64,000 bases of DNA from CAVQNQ01 sp963714205 (GCA_963714205.1 CAVQNQ010000005.1:62001-126000); one strand, 5' to 3'. Positions 43,472-52,628 are shown, counted from the first letter of the stretch. Numbers and translations: made by a program. The notes: generated by a model from the sequence alone, not told the origin.

Positions 43472-44588
43472 CGGGCGGGCCGATGATCTGCCCGTAAGTG
43501 CGGTCGAAATAGGCGTCGGTCATGCCCGCGATGTAGTCGCACACCACGCGATGGGCCGGCTGGGTCGCGGCCAGCCCCGCATAGGGCTGCGGGAGGCGGT
43601 CCGGGTCTTCCAGAAAGAACTGGAACAGCTCGGCGATACGGGCCATCGAGCGCCGACGGTCTTCCACCAGCGGCTCCGAGGCATAGACTTCGCGGTGCAG
43701 GAAGCGCTTCAACGCCGCGTTGGTCTCCGCGGTTTCCGCCGTCAAGGCGGCCAGGCGCCGGGGATACGCCCTCACCTCCTCCACGCCTTCCACGGCCGCT
43801 TCGCACGCGTTCGCCACGGTGCCCTCGATCAGCCCGGAAACCAGCGTATCGATCAGTTGCCGCAGCGACTCATAGAAGCGCTCGCGCGGGGTCGCACCGG
43901 GGAACTGCATTTCGACGAGCTCGCGGATGGCCTGGTACCGCGGCACGCTTTCGGCCGCCTCTTCAACCGCCAGGATGCCCGCCGAGAGAGCATCGTCGAG
44001 ATCGGCGGTGTTATAGGCGATCTCGTCGGCCGGGTCGATCAGCTGCGCCTCCAGCGGGGGCCGCAGTCCGGGCAGATAGGAGGCCAGTTCGGCATCCTCC
44101 CCCGGCGCCAGGTCGCGCGAGTGCTTCACCATGCCCTCGCGCACCTCGAAGGTCAGGTTCAGCCCCGGAAACCGGGCATAGCGCTGCTCGAAGCGTTCCA
44201 CGATGCGCAGCGCGTGCAGATTGTGGTCGAAGTGTTCGCCGAACCGCTCCATCTGGCGGTTCAAGGCTTCCTCGCCTGCGTGCGCGAAAGGTGGATGCCC
44301 GATATCGTGGGCCAGCGCCAGAGCTTCAGTCAGGTCCTGATCCAGCCCCATCACCCCCGCCACGGTGCGCGCGATCTGCGCCACCTCGATGGTATGGGTG
44401 AGCCGGTTGCGGAAATGGTCCGAGAGGCCCGGATCGAACACCTGGGTCTTGGCTTCCAGCCGCCGGAATGCGCGCGAGTGCACCACGCGGTCGCGGTCGC
44501 GCTGGAAGGCGTTGCGGTAGGGGTGATCGGGCTCCGGGAAACGGCGCCCCCGGCTCCGCTCCACCGGGAAGCGCAGGTGCGAGAGCAT
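43452..44588 (-). CDS. dgt: dGTP triphosphohydrolase-like HD protein
   Basis: This 378-aa HD-superfamily enzyme hydrolyses dNTPs to nucleoside and triphosphate. It has the family pattern NAFQRDRDRVVHSRAFRRLE, KTQVFDPGLSDHFRNRLTHT with the first His, IEVAQIARTVAGVMGLDQDL, the HD pair in ALALAHDIGHPPFAHAGEEA and the second Asp in DPADEIAYNTADLDDAL. The ATG at 44588 (MLSHLRFPVERSRGRRF) is preferred to the frame start at 44651, which overlaps the upstream TPR gene. It starts 10 bases after that gene. Confidence 0.9.
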   Translation of the reverse strand: MLSHLRFPVERSRGRRFPEPDHPYRNAFQRDRDRVVHSRAFRRLEAKTQVFDPGLSDHFRNRLTHTIEVAQIARTVAGVMGLDQDLTEALALAHDIGHPPFAHAGEEALNRQMERFGEHFDHNLHALRIVERFEQRYARFPGLNLTFEVREGMVKHSRDLAPGEDAELASYLPGLRPPLEAQLIDPADEIAYNTADLDDALSAGILAVEEAAESVPRYQAIRELVEMQFPGATPRERFYESLRQLIDTLVSGLIEGTVANACEAAVEGVEEVRAYPRRLAALTAETAETNAALKRFLHREVYASEPLVEDRRRSMARIAELFQFFLEDPDRLPQPYAGLAATQPAHRVVCDYIAGMTDAYFDRTYGQIIGPPVTPRWS

Positions 44589-44598
44589 GGTCTCCGCG

Positions 44599-45300
44599 CT
44601 ACTTGCGGGGCAGTTGCCCAGCCATGCTGAGCGCGACCTGCGCCACGGCATCGTTACCGCTGAGCAGAGGCGTGAGGAGCTTGCGGGCCTCCTCCGGCTT
44701 CTTGGTCATGAGATAACCCGCCAGCGAGATGGTGGCCTGATCCTTGGAAACGAAAACCGTGGGGTGGGCTATCATGTCGCGGAGCAGCTTCTCTCCCTGA
44801 TCGCTCCGGCCCTCCGCAAAGTAGAGCTGCGCCAGGGAAAGTCTGGCCAAAGAAGCGTACCTGGCACTGCCCTTCCGGGCCACGTCTTCGAGAGTCTTCG
44901 CGGCGTCCGCCATCTTGCCCTCATCGGCCTGGATGCACCCCAGGTAATAGCCGGCAACCTCCGCCTCGGCGCTGCCCGGGTACTTGGTGCGAATTTCGGT
45001 GAAGGCCTTGGTAGCTGCCTCGTCTTTAGCTTGCTGGGTGGGATACGTCAGTCCGCCATTGGTGGAATAGGGGGCGATAGCGGCTTCCTGAGTGGTGATG
45101 GCCTGAGTCAGCGCCTGTTCGCGTTCGGTATGCCGGTGGCGGCTATAGACGCCGTAGCCGAGGATAAGCAAAATGGCCGCCAAAGCAATGGCGCCGTAGC
45201 GGATAATCTCTTGCCGGTGTTCCTCGAAAAAATCGACCGTGTGTTCGACTTCAAGGGCGAACTTGTCGGTCTTAAGCTCTTTACGGGTGATTCTAGCCAC
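44599..45300 (-). CDS. Single-pass membrane TPR protein (YfgM-like)
   Basis: This 233-aa protein has a basic N-terminus, one membrane helix (IIRYGAIALAAILLILGYGV) at about 35-54 and a periplasmic helical repeat part (AAKTLEDVARKGSARYASLA; LARLSLAQLYFAEGRSDQGE). The order matches the YfgM/tetratricopeptide family that associates with the SecYEG translocon and folding factors. It lies 10 bases upstream of dgt in the same direction, so the two are likely co-transcribed. Confidence 0.7.
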   Translation of the reverse strand: MARITRKELKTDKFALEVEHTVDFFEEHRQEIIRYGAIALAAILLILGYGVYSRHRHTEREQALTQAITTQEAAIAPYSTNGGLTYPTQQAKDEAATKAFTEIRTKYPGSAEAEVAGYYLGCIQADEGKMADAAKTLEDVARKGSARYASLARLSLAQLYFAEGRSDQGEKLLRDMIAHPTVFVSKDQATISLAGYLMTKKPEEARKLLTPLLSGNDAVAQVALSMAGQLPRK

Positions 45301-45324
45301 GAAAACCTCAGGAAGCAGAAGATT

Positions 45325-46191
45325 TCATTCTATCACGCGGGCAAGCGCCATCAGGTTGCGCGCGCATATCCGGCTGGTTTGGTGTTTATCCCCGTCCGGC
45401 CCGGACCAGTGCGTCTCCAGGCTGAGCCAGCCGCGATAACCGTCGCGCCACAGCGCCTTCACCTGCCCGCGCCAATCGATAACTCCTTCGCCAAGCTCTC
45501 CCCAAACCAGCTTGCCGTCCTGGTAAAGGCAATCCTTGGCGTGAACATGGGCGATCCTCGCGGGCGGGAGAAAACGGTAGCCCTCCGGAAAAGGCGTCTC
45601 GCCGGCGACCAGAGCATTGCCGGGATCCCACACTGCCCCGAGGTTCGGGTAGTCGAGCGCCGCCAGCAGGCGGGCGGTTTCCCGGCCGGTCGAGATGTTG
45701 CAGGCGTGCTCGTTCTCCAGCGCCACGACCAGGCCGCAACCGGCCGCCTCCTCCGCCAGGCGGGCGAGCGCTTCGACAATACAGCCGAAACACTCCTCGG
45801 GCCGCACGGTGCGCCAGTAGGAAAAGACGCGGACGATGGGCGCGCAGGTGCGCCGGGCGATCTCGAAGGTCCGGGCGGCCAGGCGCGGCTGGTCCGCGAA
45901 CGTGTGGCTGGAGGCGAAGGCGTCCTGCTGGAAGCGGCTATCCAGTTCGGGGCCATCCGGCAGGACACACTTGAGCAGCGGCGAGGCGATCGAAACGATC
46001 TCGAGGCCGGCGTCCCGCACGGTGGCGATGGCCTCGTCCAGCTCCTGGTTGCTGAGGTCCACCACGTTCCTGCCCCAAAGCGTGCGCAACTCGGCGCCGC
46101 GCATGCCGGCTGCGGCCATGGAGCGGATGGCGGCCCCGAGATCGGGCGTGAATTCGTCGGTGATCGCGGCCACCCGGAAGGTCTCGCTCAT
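45325..46191 (-). CDS. Sugar-phosphate isomerase/epimerase-like TIM-barrel protein
   Basis: This 288-aa protein has a xylose-isomerase-like TIM barrel with AITDEFTPDLGAAIRSMAAA, GMRGAELRTLWGRNVVDLSN, a metal-site pattern VALENEHACN, LGAVWDPGNALVAG, IAHVHAKDCLYQDGKLVWG and WLSLETHW. The His/Glu/Asp residues look intact for a divalent metal. Substrate is unknown. ATG 46191 (MSETFRVAAITDEF) or 46200 is the start; no strong ribosome site precedes either. It lies 24 bases before the TPR gene on the same strand. Confidence 0.75.
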   Translation of the reverse strand: MSETFRVAAITDEFTPDLGAAIRSMAAAGMRGAELRTLWGRNVVDLSNQELDEAIATVRDAGLEIVSIASPLLKCVLPDGPELDSRFQQDAFASSHTFADQPRLAARTFEIARRTCAPIVRVFSYWRTVRPEECFGCIVEALARLAEEAAGCGLVVALENEHACNISTGRETARLLAALDYPNLGAVWDPGNALVAGETPFPEGYRFLPPARIAHVHAKDCLYQDGKLVWGELGEGVIDWRGQVKALWRDGYRGWLSLETHWSGPDGDKHQTSRICARNLMALARVIE

Positions 46192-46233
46192 GAAGGCCAT
46201 TATAATGACCGGCCGTAGTGCGAGAATATCTTC

Positions 46234-47409
46234 ATGCCGCGCCTGGCCGCTTCGGTGGAATCCGTCCCGCGCTCGCGTATTCGCGAGCTGGCCGAGATTG
46301 CCATGCCCATGGAGGGCGTTCTGCGGCTGTACTTCGGCGAATCGAATCTGCCCACCCCGGAGTACATTAAACGGGCCGCGAGCCGCGCCATCGCGGAGGG
46401 CTTCACGTTTTACACGGAGAATGCCGGCCTGCCCTCGCTGCGTCAGGCCATAGCGGCCCATTACCGGCTTCTGCAGGGCGTGGAAGTGGACCCGGCGGGC
46501 GAGATCGTGGTGACGGCTTCCGGGGTGCAGGCACTGAACCTGGGCATCCGCTGCGCGCTCGATCCCGGCGACGAGGCGCTGGTGCTCACGCCTGCTTGGC
46601 CCAACGGTTCCTCGAGCGTCATGATGGCCAACGCGGTGGCGCGCCAGGTGCCGCATCCACTGTGCGGCGACCGGTACCGCGTGGATTTCGCCGCGCTCGA
46701 AGCGGCCGTGACGCCTCGCACGCGCCTGCTGCTCTACACCTCGCCCTCGAATCCGCTAGGATGGGTGGCCACGGAAGAGGAACAACGGGGCCTGCTCGAG
46801 TTCGCGCGGCGGCACGGCCTGTGGCTGCTGGCTGACGAGGTTTACGACCGTCTCTACTACGCGGGCGCGCGGCTGGGCGACCCGGTGCCCTCGATCCTGC
46901 GGCAAGCCACCCGCAACGACGCCGTGCTGGTAGTGCATTCCTTTTCCAAGAGTTACTGCATGACGGGCTGGCGCCTGGGGTGGCTGGTGGCGCGCCGCGA
47001 CCTGGCGGCCAAGGCCACCGAACTGAACGAATTCATCGTTTCACACGCGCCCACCTTCGCCCAGAAGGCCGGTGAAACCGCGCTGGCCGAGGGAGAGGAG
47101 GAGCTGTGCGCCATGCTGGCGCGGCTCCGCGAGAACCGCGATTTGTGCCTGGAGGCGCTGCGCGGCATGTCCGGCGTCACGCTGCCCAAGCCGGATGGCG
47201 CGTTCTACCTGTTTCCGCGCATCGACGGCCTGGAGGATTCCTTCGGTTTCTGCAAGCGCCTCCTGGAAGAGACCCGCGTGGGTCTGGCTCCCGGAGTGGC
47301 CTTCGGGGCCGGCGGCGAAGGATCAGTGCGTATCTGTTATGCCGCGGAGCGCGCTATCCTGGAGCCCGCCATGGAGCGGCTGGCTCGATTTCTGCGTTCC
47401 GGCGCCTAA
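46234..47409 (+). CDS. PLP-dependent aminotransferase, class I/II
   Basis: This 391-aa enzyme follows fold type I aminotransferases: RLYFGESNLPTPEYIKRAAS, TFYTENAGLPSLRQAIAAHY, VVTASGVQALNLGIRCALDP, YTSPSNPLGWVATEEEQRGL, DEVYDRLYYAG, the PLP-Lys in HSFSKSYCMTGWRLGW and the substrate Arg in GEGSVRICYAAE. Aspartate or related amino acids are likely substrates but cannot be assigned. It is divergent from the isomerase-like gene (42 bases between start codons). Confidence 0.85.
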   Translation: MPRLAASVESVPRSRIRELAEIAMPMEGVLRLYFGESNLPTPEYIKRAASRAIAEGFTFYTENAGLPSLRQAIAAHYRLLQGVEVDPAGEIVVTASGVQALNLGIRCALDPGDEALVLTPAWPNGSSSVMMANAVARQVPHPLCGDRYRVDFAALEAAVTPRTRLLLYTSPSNPLGWVATEEEQRGLLEFARRHGLWLLADEVYDRLYYAGARLGDPVPSILRQATRNDAVLVVHSFSKSYCMTGWRLGWLVARRDLAAKATELNEFIVSHAPTFAQKAGETALAEGEEELCAMLARLRENRDLCLEALRGMSGVTLPKPDGAFYLFPRIDGLEDSFGFCKRLLEETRVGLAPGVAFGAGGEGSVRICYAAERAILEPAMERLARFLRSGA

Positions 47410-47451
47410 GGCCCGGAGCGATATAATCCAACACGAAAGGGGATAGGGATC

Positions 47452-47868
47452 ATGAAGGGATTCAAGCAGTTCATGTTGCGAGGGAACGTCTTGGATTTGG
47501 CGGTGGCGGTGGTGATGGGGGGCGCGTTCGGCGCCGTTGTCACCGCCCTGGTCAAAGACCTGATCACGCCGCTCATCGCGGCGCTGGTGGGCAAACCGGA
47601 TTTTTCGGCGATCACCTTCACGGTGAACGGCAGCAAATTCCCGGTGGGCGATTTCATCAACGCGCTGTTCTCGTTTGTGATGATCGGAGCGGCGGTCTAT
47701 TTCTTCGTGGTGCTGCCCGTGAACTCGCTGATGGCGCGCATGAGCCGCGGAGAAGCCGCGCCGGACCCGACCACCAAGATATGCCCCGAGTGCCTGAGCG
47801 AGGTGCCCATCGGCGCGCGCCGCTGCGCCCACTGCACCAGCCCGCTAGCCGTCGATACGCCGCGGTGA
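47452..47868 (+). CDS. mscL: Large-conductance mechanosensitive channel with C-terminal zinc ribbon
   Basis: This 138-aa channel begins MKGFKQFMLRGNVLDLAVAV with the MscL N-terminal helix, TM1 (LAVAVVMGGAFGAVVTALVK), a periplasmic loop and TM2 (INALFSFVMIGAAVYFFVVL). The usual cytoplasmic helix bundle is replaced or shortened, and a Cys-4 zinc ribbon follows (ICPECLSEVPIGARRCAHC). MscL opens at high membrane tension to release solutes. ATG 47452 is the clear start. Confidence 0.92.
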   Translation: MKGFKQFMLRGNVLDLAVAVVMGGAFGAVVTALVKDLITPLIAALVGKPDFSAITFTVNGSKFPVGDFINALFSFVMIGAAVYFFVVLPVNSLMARMSRGEAAPDPTTKICPECLSEVPIGARRCAHCTSPLAVDTPR

Positions 47869-48066
47869 GAAATCGTTCATAGCACAGTACGGTGTGCAAC
47901 CGAACTGAGCGGCGACGCTAACCGTCGGCGACGATACTATTGGTGTCCCGAACGTAAACAACTTACCCGCACCTCCAGGGATCTCCTCATAGAATGGTTA
48001 ACATCCGGTGACAAGCCTGTTACAGGAGAGTTATTGTTCACCGCCTACCTTTGAGGAGAGGGATCG

Positions 48067-49185
48067 ATGGAATACCAACTGTCTATCTTGATGGTTTTTG
48101 CCAGTACACTCGGATGGGGAAGTGCGGCGCAAACGCAGGACGCAGTTAACGGCGCCAATGGGCTAAACATTACAGTTCTCGCCGGGGAGAACGGGACAAA
48201 CATCGTCCGAAACGGGGCGTTCGCCGAGACGATCGTCGAAGTGCGCGACGGCAACAACACCCCGGTGGGCGCGGGTGCGAGCGTGACCTTCGGCGTGACT
48301 TGGGACTCCGGCTACATCGGAAGCGGGTCACCCGGAACGTTTGCGGGGGGGGCCAGCACTCTAACCGTGACCACTGACCGGAATGGCCGCGCCACAATGA
48401 CCGGATTCCGGCCCCTGGGTAACGGCCGGATCAACATCACCGTCGAAGCCAGCTACCAGGGCAATACTGCGAGCCGTATGATCGAGCAGACCAACTACCC
48501 GACAGAAGCCGCCGCACGGGCCGCAGGGAAAAATCCGAATAACCAGCAGGCGTCCCGTGGGATGCTCTCGGCTTCAATGCCCGCGGTAGACCGTAGATCG
48601 GCGACTTCCATAGATCTGGATCCTTTCACGCACGTCGCTCGTATTCCGCTGGGATTCGATCCGTTATCCATCAAATTCCACGGGGTGAAGACGGTAGCCG
48701 TTCCCACCGAGCTCGTCTCGAGGATGGCCCCGCGCTACTGCGAGGAAGCGGCCTTCCGGAAAGACTCGTCCGGGTACTGTCCGGAAATAAGGCCCGATGC
48801 GTTTACGCGAGCTTATCAGGTTACGTATTCGTTCCAAGGTCAGCCACTCGGATCCGACGAGTACGGCAGCACGTATTTTACTTTCAGCGTCTATTTTCGC
48901 CCGGAAGAACTTAGTCCCGCGCTGCGCGCGGCGGTTTCCGCGAGGGAAAAATCCCGCGCCGACGTGGCCTCCCTGTTCGACATAACCACCTCCAGAGAAT
49001 CTCAGCGGCAGGTCGTCATCGACGACGCGAATTCGTCATTCTGCGCCGGGAACTACAATATGGATGGCCTTTGGGTTCATACCGATCCAGGATGCCAGGA
49101 CAGGGTCACCTATAAGACGATCATGGTTCCATCAGAGTATGTGACGCTGAAAGTCGAGCCGGCTTCCCCGATGGCTCGCCCCTGA
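48067..49185 (+). CDS. Secreted protein with Ig-like domain, unknown function
   Basis: This 372-aa protein has a signal-type N-terminus (LSILMVFASTLGWGSAAQ), then an Ig-like domain at about 35-145 resembling bacterial invasin/Big repeats (FAETIVEVRDGNNTPVGAGA; TDRNGRATMTGFRPLGNGRI), a linker and a C-terminal part of about 190 residues (SIDLDPFTHVARIPLGFDPL; CPEIRPDAFTRAYQVTYSFQ) with several Cys. No catalytic motif is seen. AGGAGAG lies 4 bases before the ATG. The function is unknown. Confidence 0.65.
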   Translation: MEYQLSILMVFASTLGWGSAAQTQDAVNGANGLNITVLAGENGTNIVRNGAFAETIVEVRDGNNTPVGAGASVTFGVTWDSGYIGSGSPGTFAGGASTLTVTTDRNGRATMTGFRPLGNGRINITVEASYQGNTASRMIEQTNYPTEAAARAAGKNPNNQQASRGMLSASMPAVDRRSATSIDLDPFTHVARIPLGFDPLSIKFHGVKTVAVPTELVSRMAPRYCEEAAFRKDSSGYCPEIRPDAFTRAYQVTYSFQGQPLGSDEYGSTYFTFSVYFRPEELSPALRAAVSAREKSRADVASLFDITTSRESQRQVVIDDANSSFCAGNYNMDGLWVHTDPGCQDRVTYKTIMVPSEYVTLKVEPASPMARP

Positions 49186-49191
49186 CCCTTA

Positions 49192-49222
49192 GTGGGGCGG
49201 TCCCCGCGGGCGTCCGCCCCAC
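49192..49222 (+). terminator. Stem-loop after the secreted Ig-like gene
   Basis: GTGGGGCGG and CCGCCCCAC form a perfect 9-bp stem around a 13-base loop, 7 bases after the stop. No U-tract follows, so it is terminator-like rather than a classic intrinsic terminator. Confidence 0.5.
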
Positions 49223-49272
49223 ACCCGCCACTGCGCGGGCCGCCGGTAATATCCCGAAAACCCGTCTAAGCT

Positions 49273-49300
49273 ATTGATTCCGGTTAGATGTAGAATCAAT
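49273..49300. promoter_or_regulatory. Inverted repeat upstream of GH51 gene, possible operator
   Basis: ATTGATTC (49273-49280) and GAATCAAT (49293-49300) are perfect 8-base inverted arms separated by 12 bases, ending 16 bases before the GH51 start codon. The site could bind a dimeric repressor or fold as an mRNA hairpin that affects the ribosome site. Confidence 0.45.
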
Positions 49301-49316
49301 GCGAGGCAGGTGGCCG

Positions 49317-51389
49317 ATGAAACATTGGATCATCAAAGGCGTGCTGACGGCGATGATCGTCAGCGGCCTGGCGCACAGTGGCGGCGCACAGCAAGTGACC
49401 ATGACGGTGGACGCGAGCAAGACGGGTGCGCCCATCTCCCGACACATGTATGGATTCTTCACCGAACTCTTGAGCAACTGCTACGAGCAAGGCATGTGGG
49501 CCGAGATGCTCGGCGACCGCAAGTTCTTCTATCCGGTGGACTCCAGCAAGGAACAAAAGCCTCCCAATAGCAGGAAATTCGTGGCCCGGTGGAGACCCCT
49601 GGGTGCGGACGAGTTCGTGGTGATGGACCGCGAGCGCGCCTATGTGGGCGAGCACAGCCCCATGGTCAAGTTGGAGGCCGCCACGCCGCATGGTATCCAG
49701 CAGGCCGGCATGGCAGTTCGCAAAGGCAAGAAGTACTCCGGCCGCGTGGTGCTTGCGGCCGACCCCGGAGCCGAGGTGAAAGTCAGCTTGGTCTGGGGAC
49801 CGAACGCCGGCGACCGGCAGACCATCCCCATCAAATCGCTGCGCAGAGAATACGCCAAGTTTCCTTTGAGCTTCACGGCCGAGGGGGACAGCGACGATGC
49901 CCGGCTGGAGATCGCGGGAACGGGTAAGGGGTCGTTCCACATCGGCGCCGTTTCCCTGATGCCGGCGGACAACCTGAACGGGTTTCGCGCCGATCTGATC
50001 GCTCTGTTCCGGGAGATCGGGCCGACTATGTTCCGCTGGCCCGGCGGGAATATGACGTCAGCTTACGACTGGCGGGATGGAATCGGCGATCCGGACAAGC
50101 GCCCTCCGCGCTATGACTACGCCTGGCACGCACTGGAGCCCAACGATGTAGGCATCGACGACTACATGAACCTGAACAAGCTGCTCAACATGGATTCGTA
50201 CATCTGCGTGAATACCGGCTTCGGCGACGCGCATTCGGCCGCGCAAGAGGTAGAGTACGTGAACGGTTCGGCGAGCACCCCCATGGGCAAGCTGCGGGCC
50301 GCCAACGGCCATCCGGAACCCTACAAGGCGGTCTGGTGGAACGTCGGCAACGAGATGTTCGGTCCGTGGCAGTTGGGCTTCATGGCTATGGATCAGTACG
50401 TCATCAAGCACAACATGGTGGTGGAGGCGATGCGGCGGGTGGATCCGGGCATCAAGATCGTGGCCTCGGGCGCGACGATCGTGGAGGCCAGCCAAAGCCG
50501 CGCGGCCATCATGATCACCGGCAAACACGTGGCGGCATTCGGCGGGCCGGCCGATTTTACGGGCGGGCTTCTGGCGCACTCTTCGGAGTACCTGGACGCG
50601 ATCGCCGAGCACATCTATCCGGAGAGAATCGGCATGGCATTCGATGCCGAAAAGCAGGAGTATGTGAAGGTGGACGAGCCTCTGGTAGATAGGGCCCGGA
50701 GGTTGGCCAGCGCTGTGCGCGCCCCGATCGAGGCGTGGGAGGAGTACCAGCGGCGGCTCCCCAACGTCAAGGTGGATCAGGTCCCGATGGCGCTCGATGA
50801 ATGGGTCTCCGGGAATATCGGCGACGCCCGGGATTCGATGTTTCAATCACTCGCCTGCGCCGAGGCGATGAATGAAATGCTCCGGCATTCGCACCGGTTC
50901 GTCATTTCGGCGTACACGGGCGCACCCGAACTGCTGGCGATCAGCAAGACGGATTCGACCGTGCGGCCGATCGGGCTGATGTTCGAATTGTACCGGCGGC
51001 ATTTCGGGACCATTCCGCTGGCCGTGGAGGGGAACTCGCCGCCCCACGATGTGAAGGGCACGGTGGGAGTGGACAAGTCCAAGACCCCCGCGGGCAGCGA
51101 CACATATCCACTGGATGCTGTGGCCGCACTGACCGCGGACCGGAAGTCGTTGACGCTGGCGATTGTGAACCCTTCGGAGTCCGGCCAGCAGATGGATGTG
51201 GCGCTCCAAGGCGTGGCCGTGCAAAACCAGGGCCGGATGTGGCGAGTCGCGGCGGCGGATCTGACCGCCGCGAACGAACCCGGGAAGCCGCGCGTGGTGG
51301 ACATTGTGGAGAGCCCTGTGACCCAGGCGCCGGGCAGACTGGCGATTCCTCCGATCAGCATCAGCATCTACGAGTTCCCGGTGCGGTAG
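49317..51389 (+). CDS. Secreted GH51-like alpha-L-arabinofuranosidase
   Basis: This 690-aa enzyme has a signal peptide (IIKGVLTAMIVSGLAHSGGA), a beta-sandwich at about 30-220, a TIM barrel, and a C-terminal beta region. GH51 landmarks are SRHMYGFFTELLSNCYEQGM, MFRWPGGNMTSAYDWRDGIG, acid/base Glu in WWNVGNEMFG and nucleophile-type Glu in MALDEWVSGNI. The activity expected is release of arabinose from hemicellulose side chains. ATG 49317 has AGGTGG upstream. A strong inverted repeat lies just before it. Confidence 0.82.
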   Translation: MKHWIIKGVLTAMIVSGLAHSGGAQQVTMTVDASKTGAPISRHMYGFFTELLSNCYEQGMWAEMLGDRKFFYPVDSSKEQKPPNSRKFVARWRPLGADEFVVMDRERAYVGEHSPMVKLEAATPHGIQQAGMAVRKGKKYSGRVVLAADPGAEVKVSLVWGPNAGDRQTIPIKSLRREYAKFPLSFTAEGDSDDARLEIAGTGKGSFHIGAVSLMPADNLNGFRADLIALFREIGPTMFRWPGGNMTSAYDWRDGIGDPDKRPPRYDYAWHALEPNDVGIDDYMNLNKLLNMDSYICVNTGFGDAHSAAQEVEYVNGSASTPMGKLRAANGHPEPYKAVWWNVGNEMFGPWQLGFMAMDQYVIKHNMVVEAMRRVDPGIKIVASGATIVEASQSRAAIMITGKHVAAFGGPADFTGGLLAHSSEYLDAIAEHIYPERIGMAFDAEKQEYVKVDEPLVDRARRLASAVRAPIEAWEEYQRRLPNVKVDQVPMALDEWVSGNIGDARDSMFQSLACAEAMNEMLRHSHRFVISAYTGAPELLAISKTDSTVRPIGLMFELYRRHFGTIPLAVEGNSPPHDVKGTVGVDKSKTPAGSDTYPLDAVAALTADRKSLTLAIVNPSESGQQMDVALQGVAVQNQGRMWRVAAADLTAANEPGKPRVVDIVESPVTQAPGRLAIPPISISIYEFPVR

Positions 51390-51511
51390 CTCCGGAAAGC
51401 CCGGGTAGCAACGGAGACCGGTTGACATCCCTGTCGCTACCCGGTACGATGGCCACTCAGATCAACAAACAACGCCCATCCAGGGGGTTGCGAACGGGAA
51501 GGAGAATGGTT

Positions 51512-52603
51512 ATGCGACTTTATTTCACCCGCAGAAATTTCCTGACCACTGGCGTCGGGGCGCTGGTTACCGCCGCGGAGCTGCGTGCCCAGTCGGAGCA
51601 GATCCCCGTAGCCGGTGTGCCGATCACGGAACTCAAATCGCGCTCGCTCGTGGCGCTGACGGCCGGCGACGATCGCCGCAAGTGCGTCTACCAGGCTCTC
51701 ATGGCGATCGACGACCAGATCCGGCCCAAGCTGAAAACCAAGAAGCGCATCCTCATCAAAGCGAATGACGTGGGCGGCGGCCGCAACCCGCTGGCCTGCA
51801 CTCACCCCGATGCACTCCGTGGAATGCTGGACTACCTGGCGCCGCGCTTCAAGGGACCGATCACGATCGGCGAGGTTTTGGGCGGGTCGGGTGTTTTCGA
51901 TGGTCTGCATTACCCGGACGTGGTCAAAGAGTACAAGCAGGTCGACCTCGTCGACTTCGCGCAGGAGGGCAAGTTCGTAATGCGGCCAATGCTGGACCAG
52001 GATGCCCACATGATCCCGGTTCACCTGGCGGCCCGGTTCTTCGATCCGGACGCCTTCATCATCGGCGCAGCGATGCTGAAATCGCATAACTACGCGGTTG
52101 TCACGGGGTCGGTAAAGAACATGGTGCTGGGCGCTCCCGCGCGCAACGACAAGGTCCTTTATCACGCGGGGTTCCACCTGGTCCACTACAACATGGTGGT
52201 GACGGCGCAGGCCATGCAGCCATACTGGGGCCTCGCGGTGATTGACGGCCACGAAGGAATGGAGGGCAACGGGCCCGTCATGGGCACCCCGGTGTCTTCG
52301 AAGCTGGCCATCGCCTCGACCGATTTCATCGCCGCGGACAGGGTCGCGGTGGAGTGCATGGGGGTCGATCCAAACTGGGTCGGCTATCTGCGATATTGCG
52401 CCCAGGTTGGCTTGGGTAATTACGATCTCGCGAAGATCGACATCCGCGGTCCGCAGATTGCGTCGGTGCAGAAGAAGTACCGGATGAATGCCGACGTCGA
52501 ACGGCAGTTGGCCTGGATGACGCCGCTGGACGTGCAGGATGGCGCCTGGAGCGGTCCGCGAGGCATGCGAACCGACAGGCCGCCCGCCGGCGCCAAAAAG
52601 TAG
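51512..52603 (+). CDS. Tat-exported DUF362-domain protein
   Basis: This 363-aa protein starts MRLYFTRRNFLTTGVGALVT, a twin-arginine signal (RRNFL). The mature part carries DUF362 features: KKRILIKANDVGGGRNPLAC, THPDALRGMLDYLAPRFKGP, GAAMLKSHNYAVVTGSVKNM and WGLAVIDGHEGMEGNGPVMG. No ferredoxin cluster domain is fused. Function is unknown; Tat export suggests a cofactor-containing folded enzyme. I chose ATG 51512 because AAGGAG is 7 bases upstream; the open frame extends to 51239 inside the GH51 gene. Confidence 0.8.
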   Translation: MRLYFTRRNFLTTGVGALVTAAELRAQSEQIPVAGVPITELKSRSLVALTAGDDRRKCVYQALMAIDDQIRPKLKTKKRILIKANDVGGGRNPLACTHPDALRGMLDYLAPRFKGPITIGEVLGGSGVFDGLHYPDVVKEYKQVDLVDFAQEGKFVMRPMLDQDAHMIPVHLAARFFDPDAFIIGAAMLKSHNYAVVTGSVKNMVLGAPARNDKVLYHAGFHLVHYNMVVTAQAMQPYWGLAVIDGHEGMEGNGPVMGTPVSSKLAIASTDFIAADRVAVECMGVDPNWVGYLRYCAQVGLGNYDLAKIDIRGPQIASVQKKYRMNADVERQLAWMTPLDVQDGAWSGPRGMRTDRPPAGAKK

Positions 52604-52613
52604 TTCAGATCGA

Positions 52614-52628
52614 CCGCCGTTTCGGCGG
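52614..52628 (+). terminator. Short GC stem-loop after DUF362 gene
   Basis: CCGCCG-TTT-CGGCGG forms a perfect 6-bp stem with a 3-base loop, 10 bases after the stop codon. No U-tract follows. It could be a weak terminator. Confidence 0.3.

Noticed and set aside
47882..47897. GCACA-TGTGC hairpin after mscL
   Set aside because: Only a 5-bp stem with no U-tract; too common by chance.
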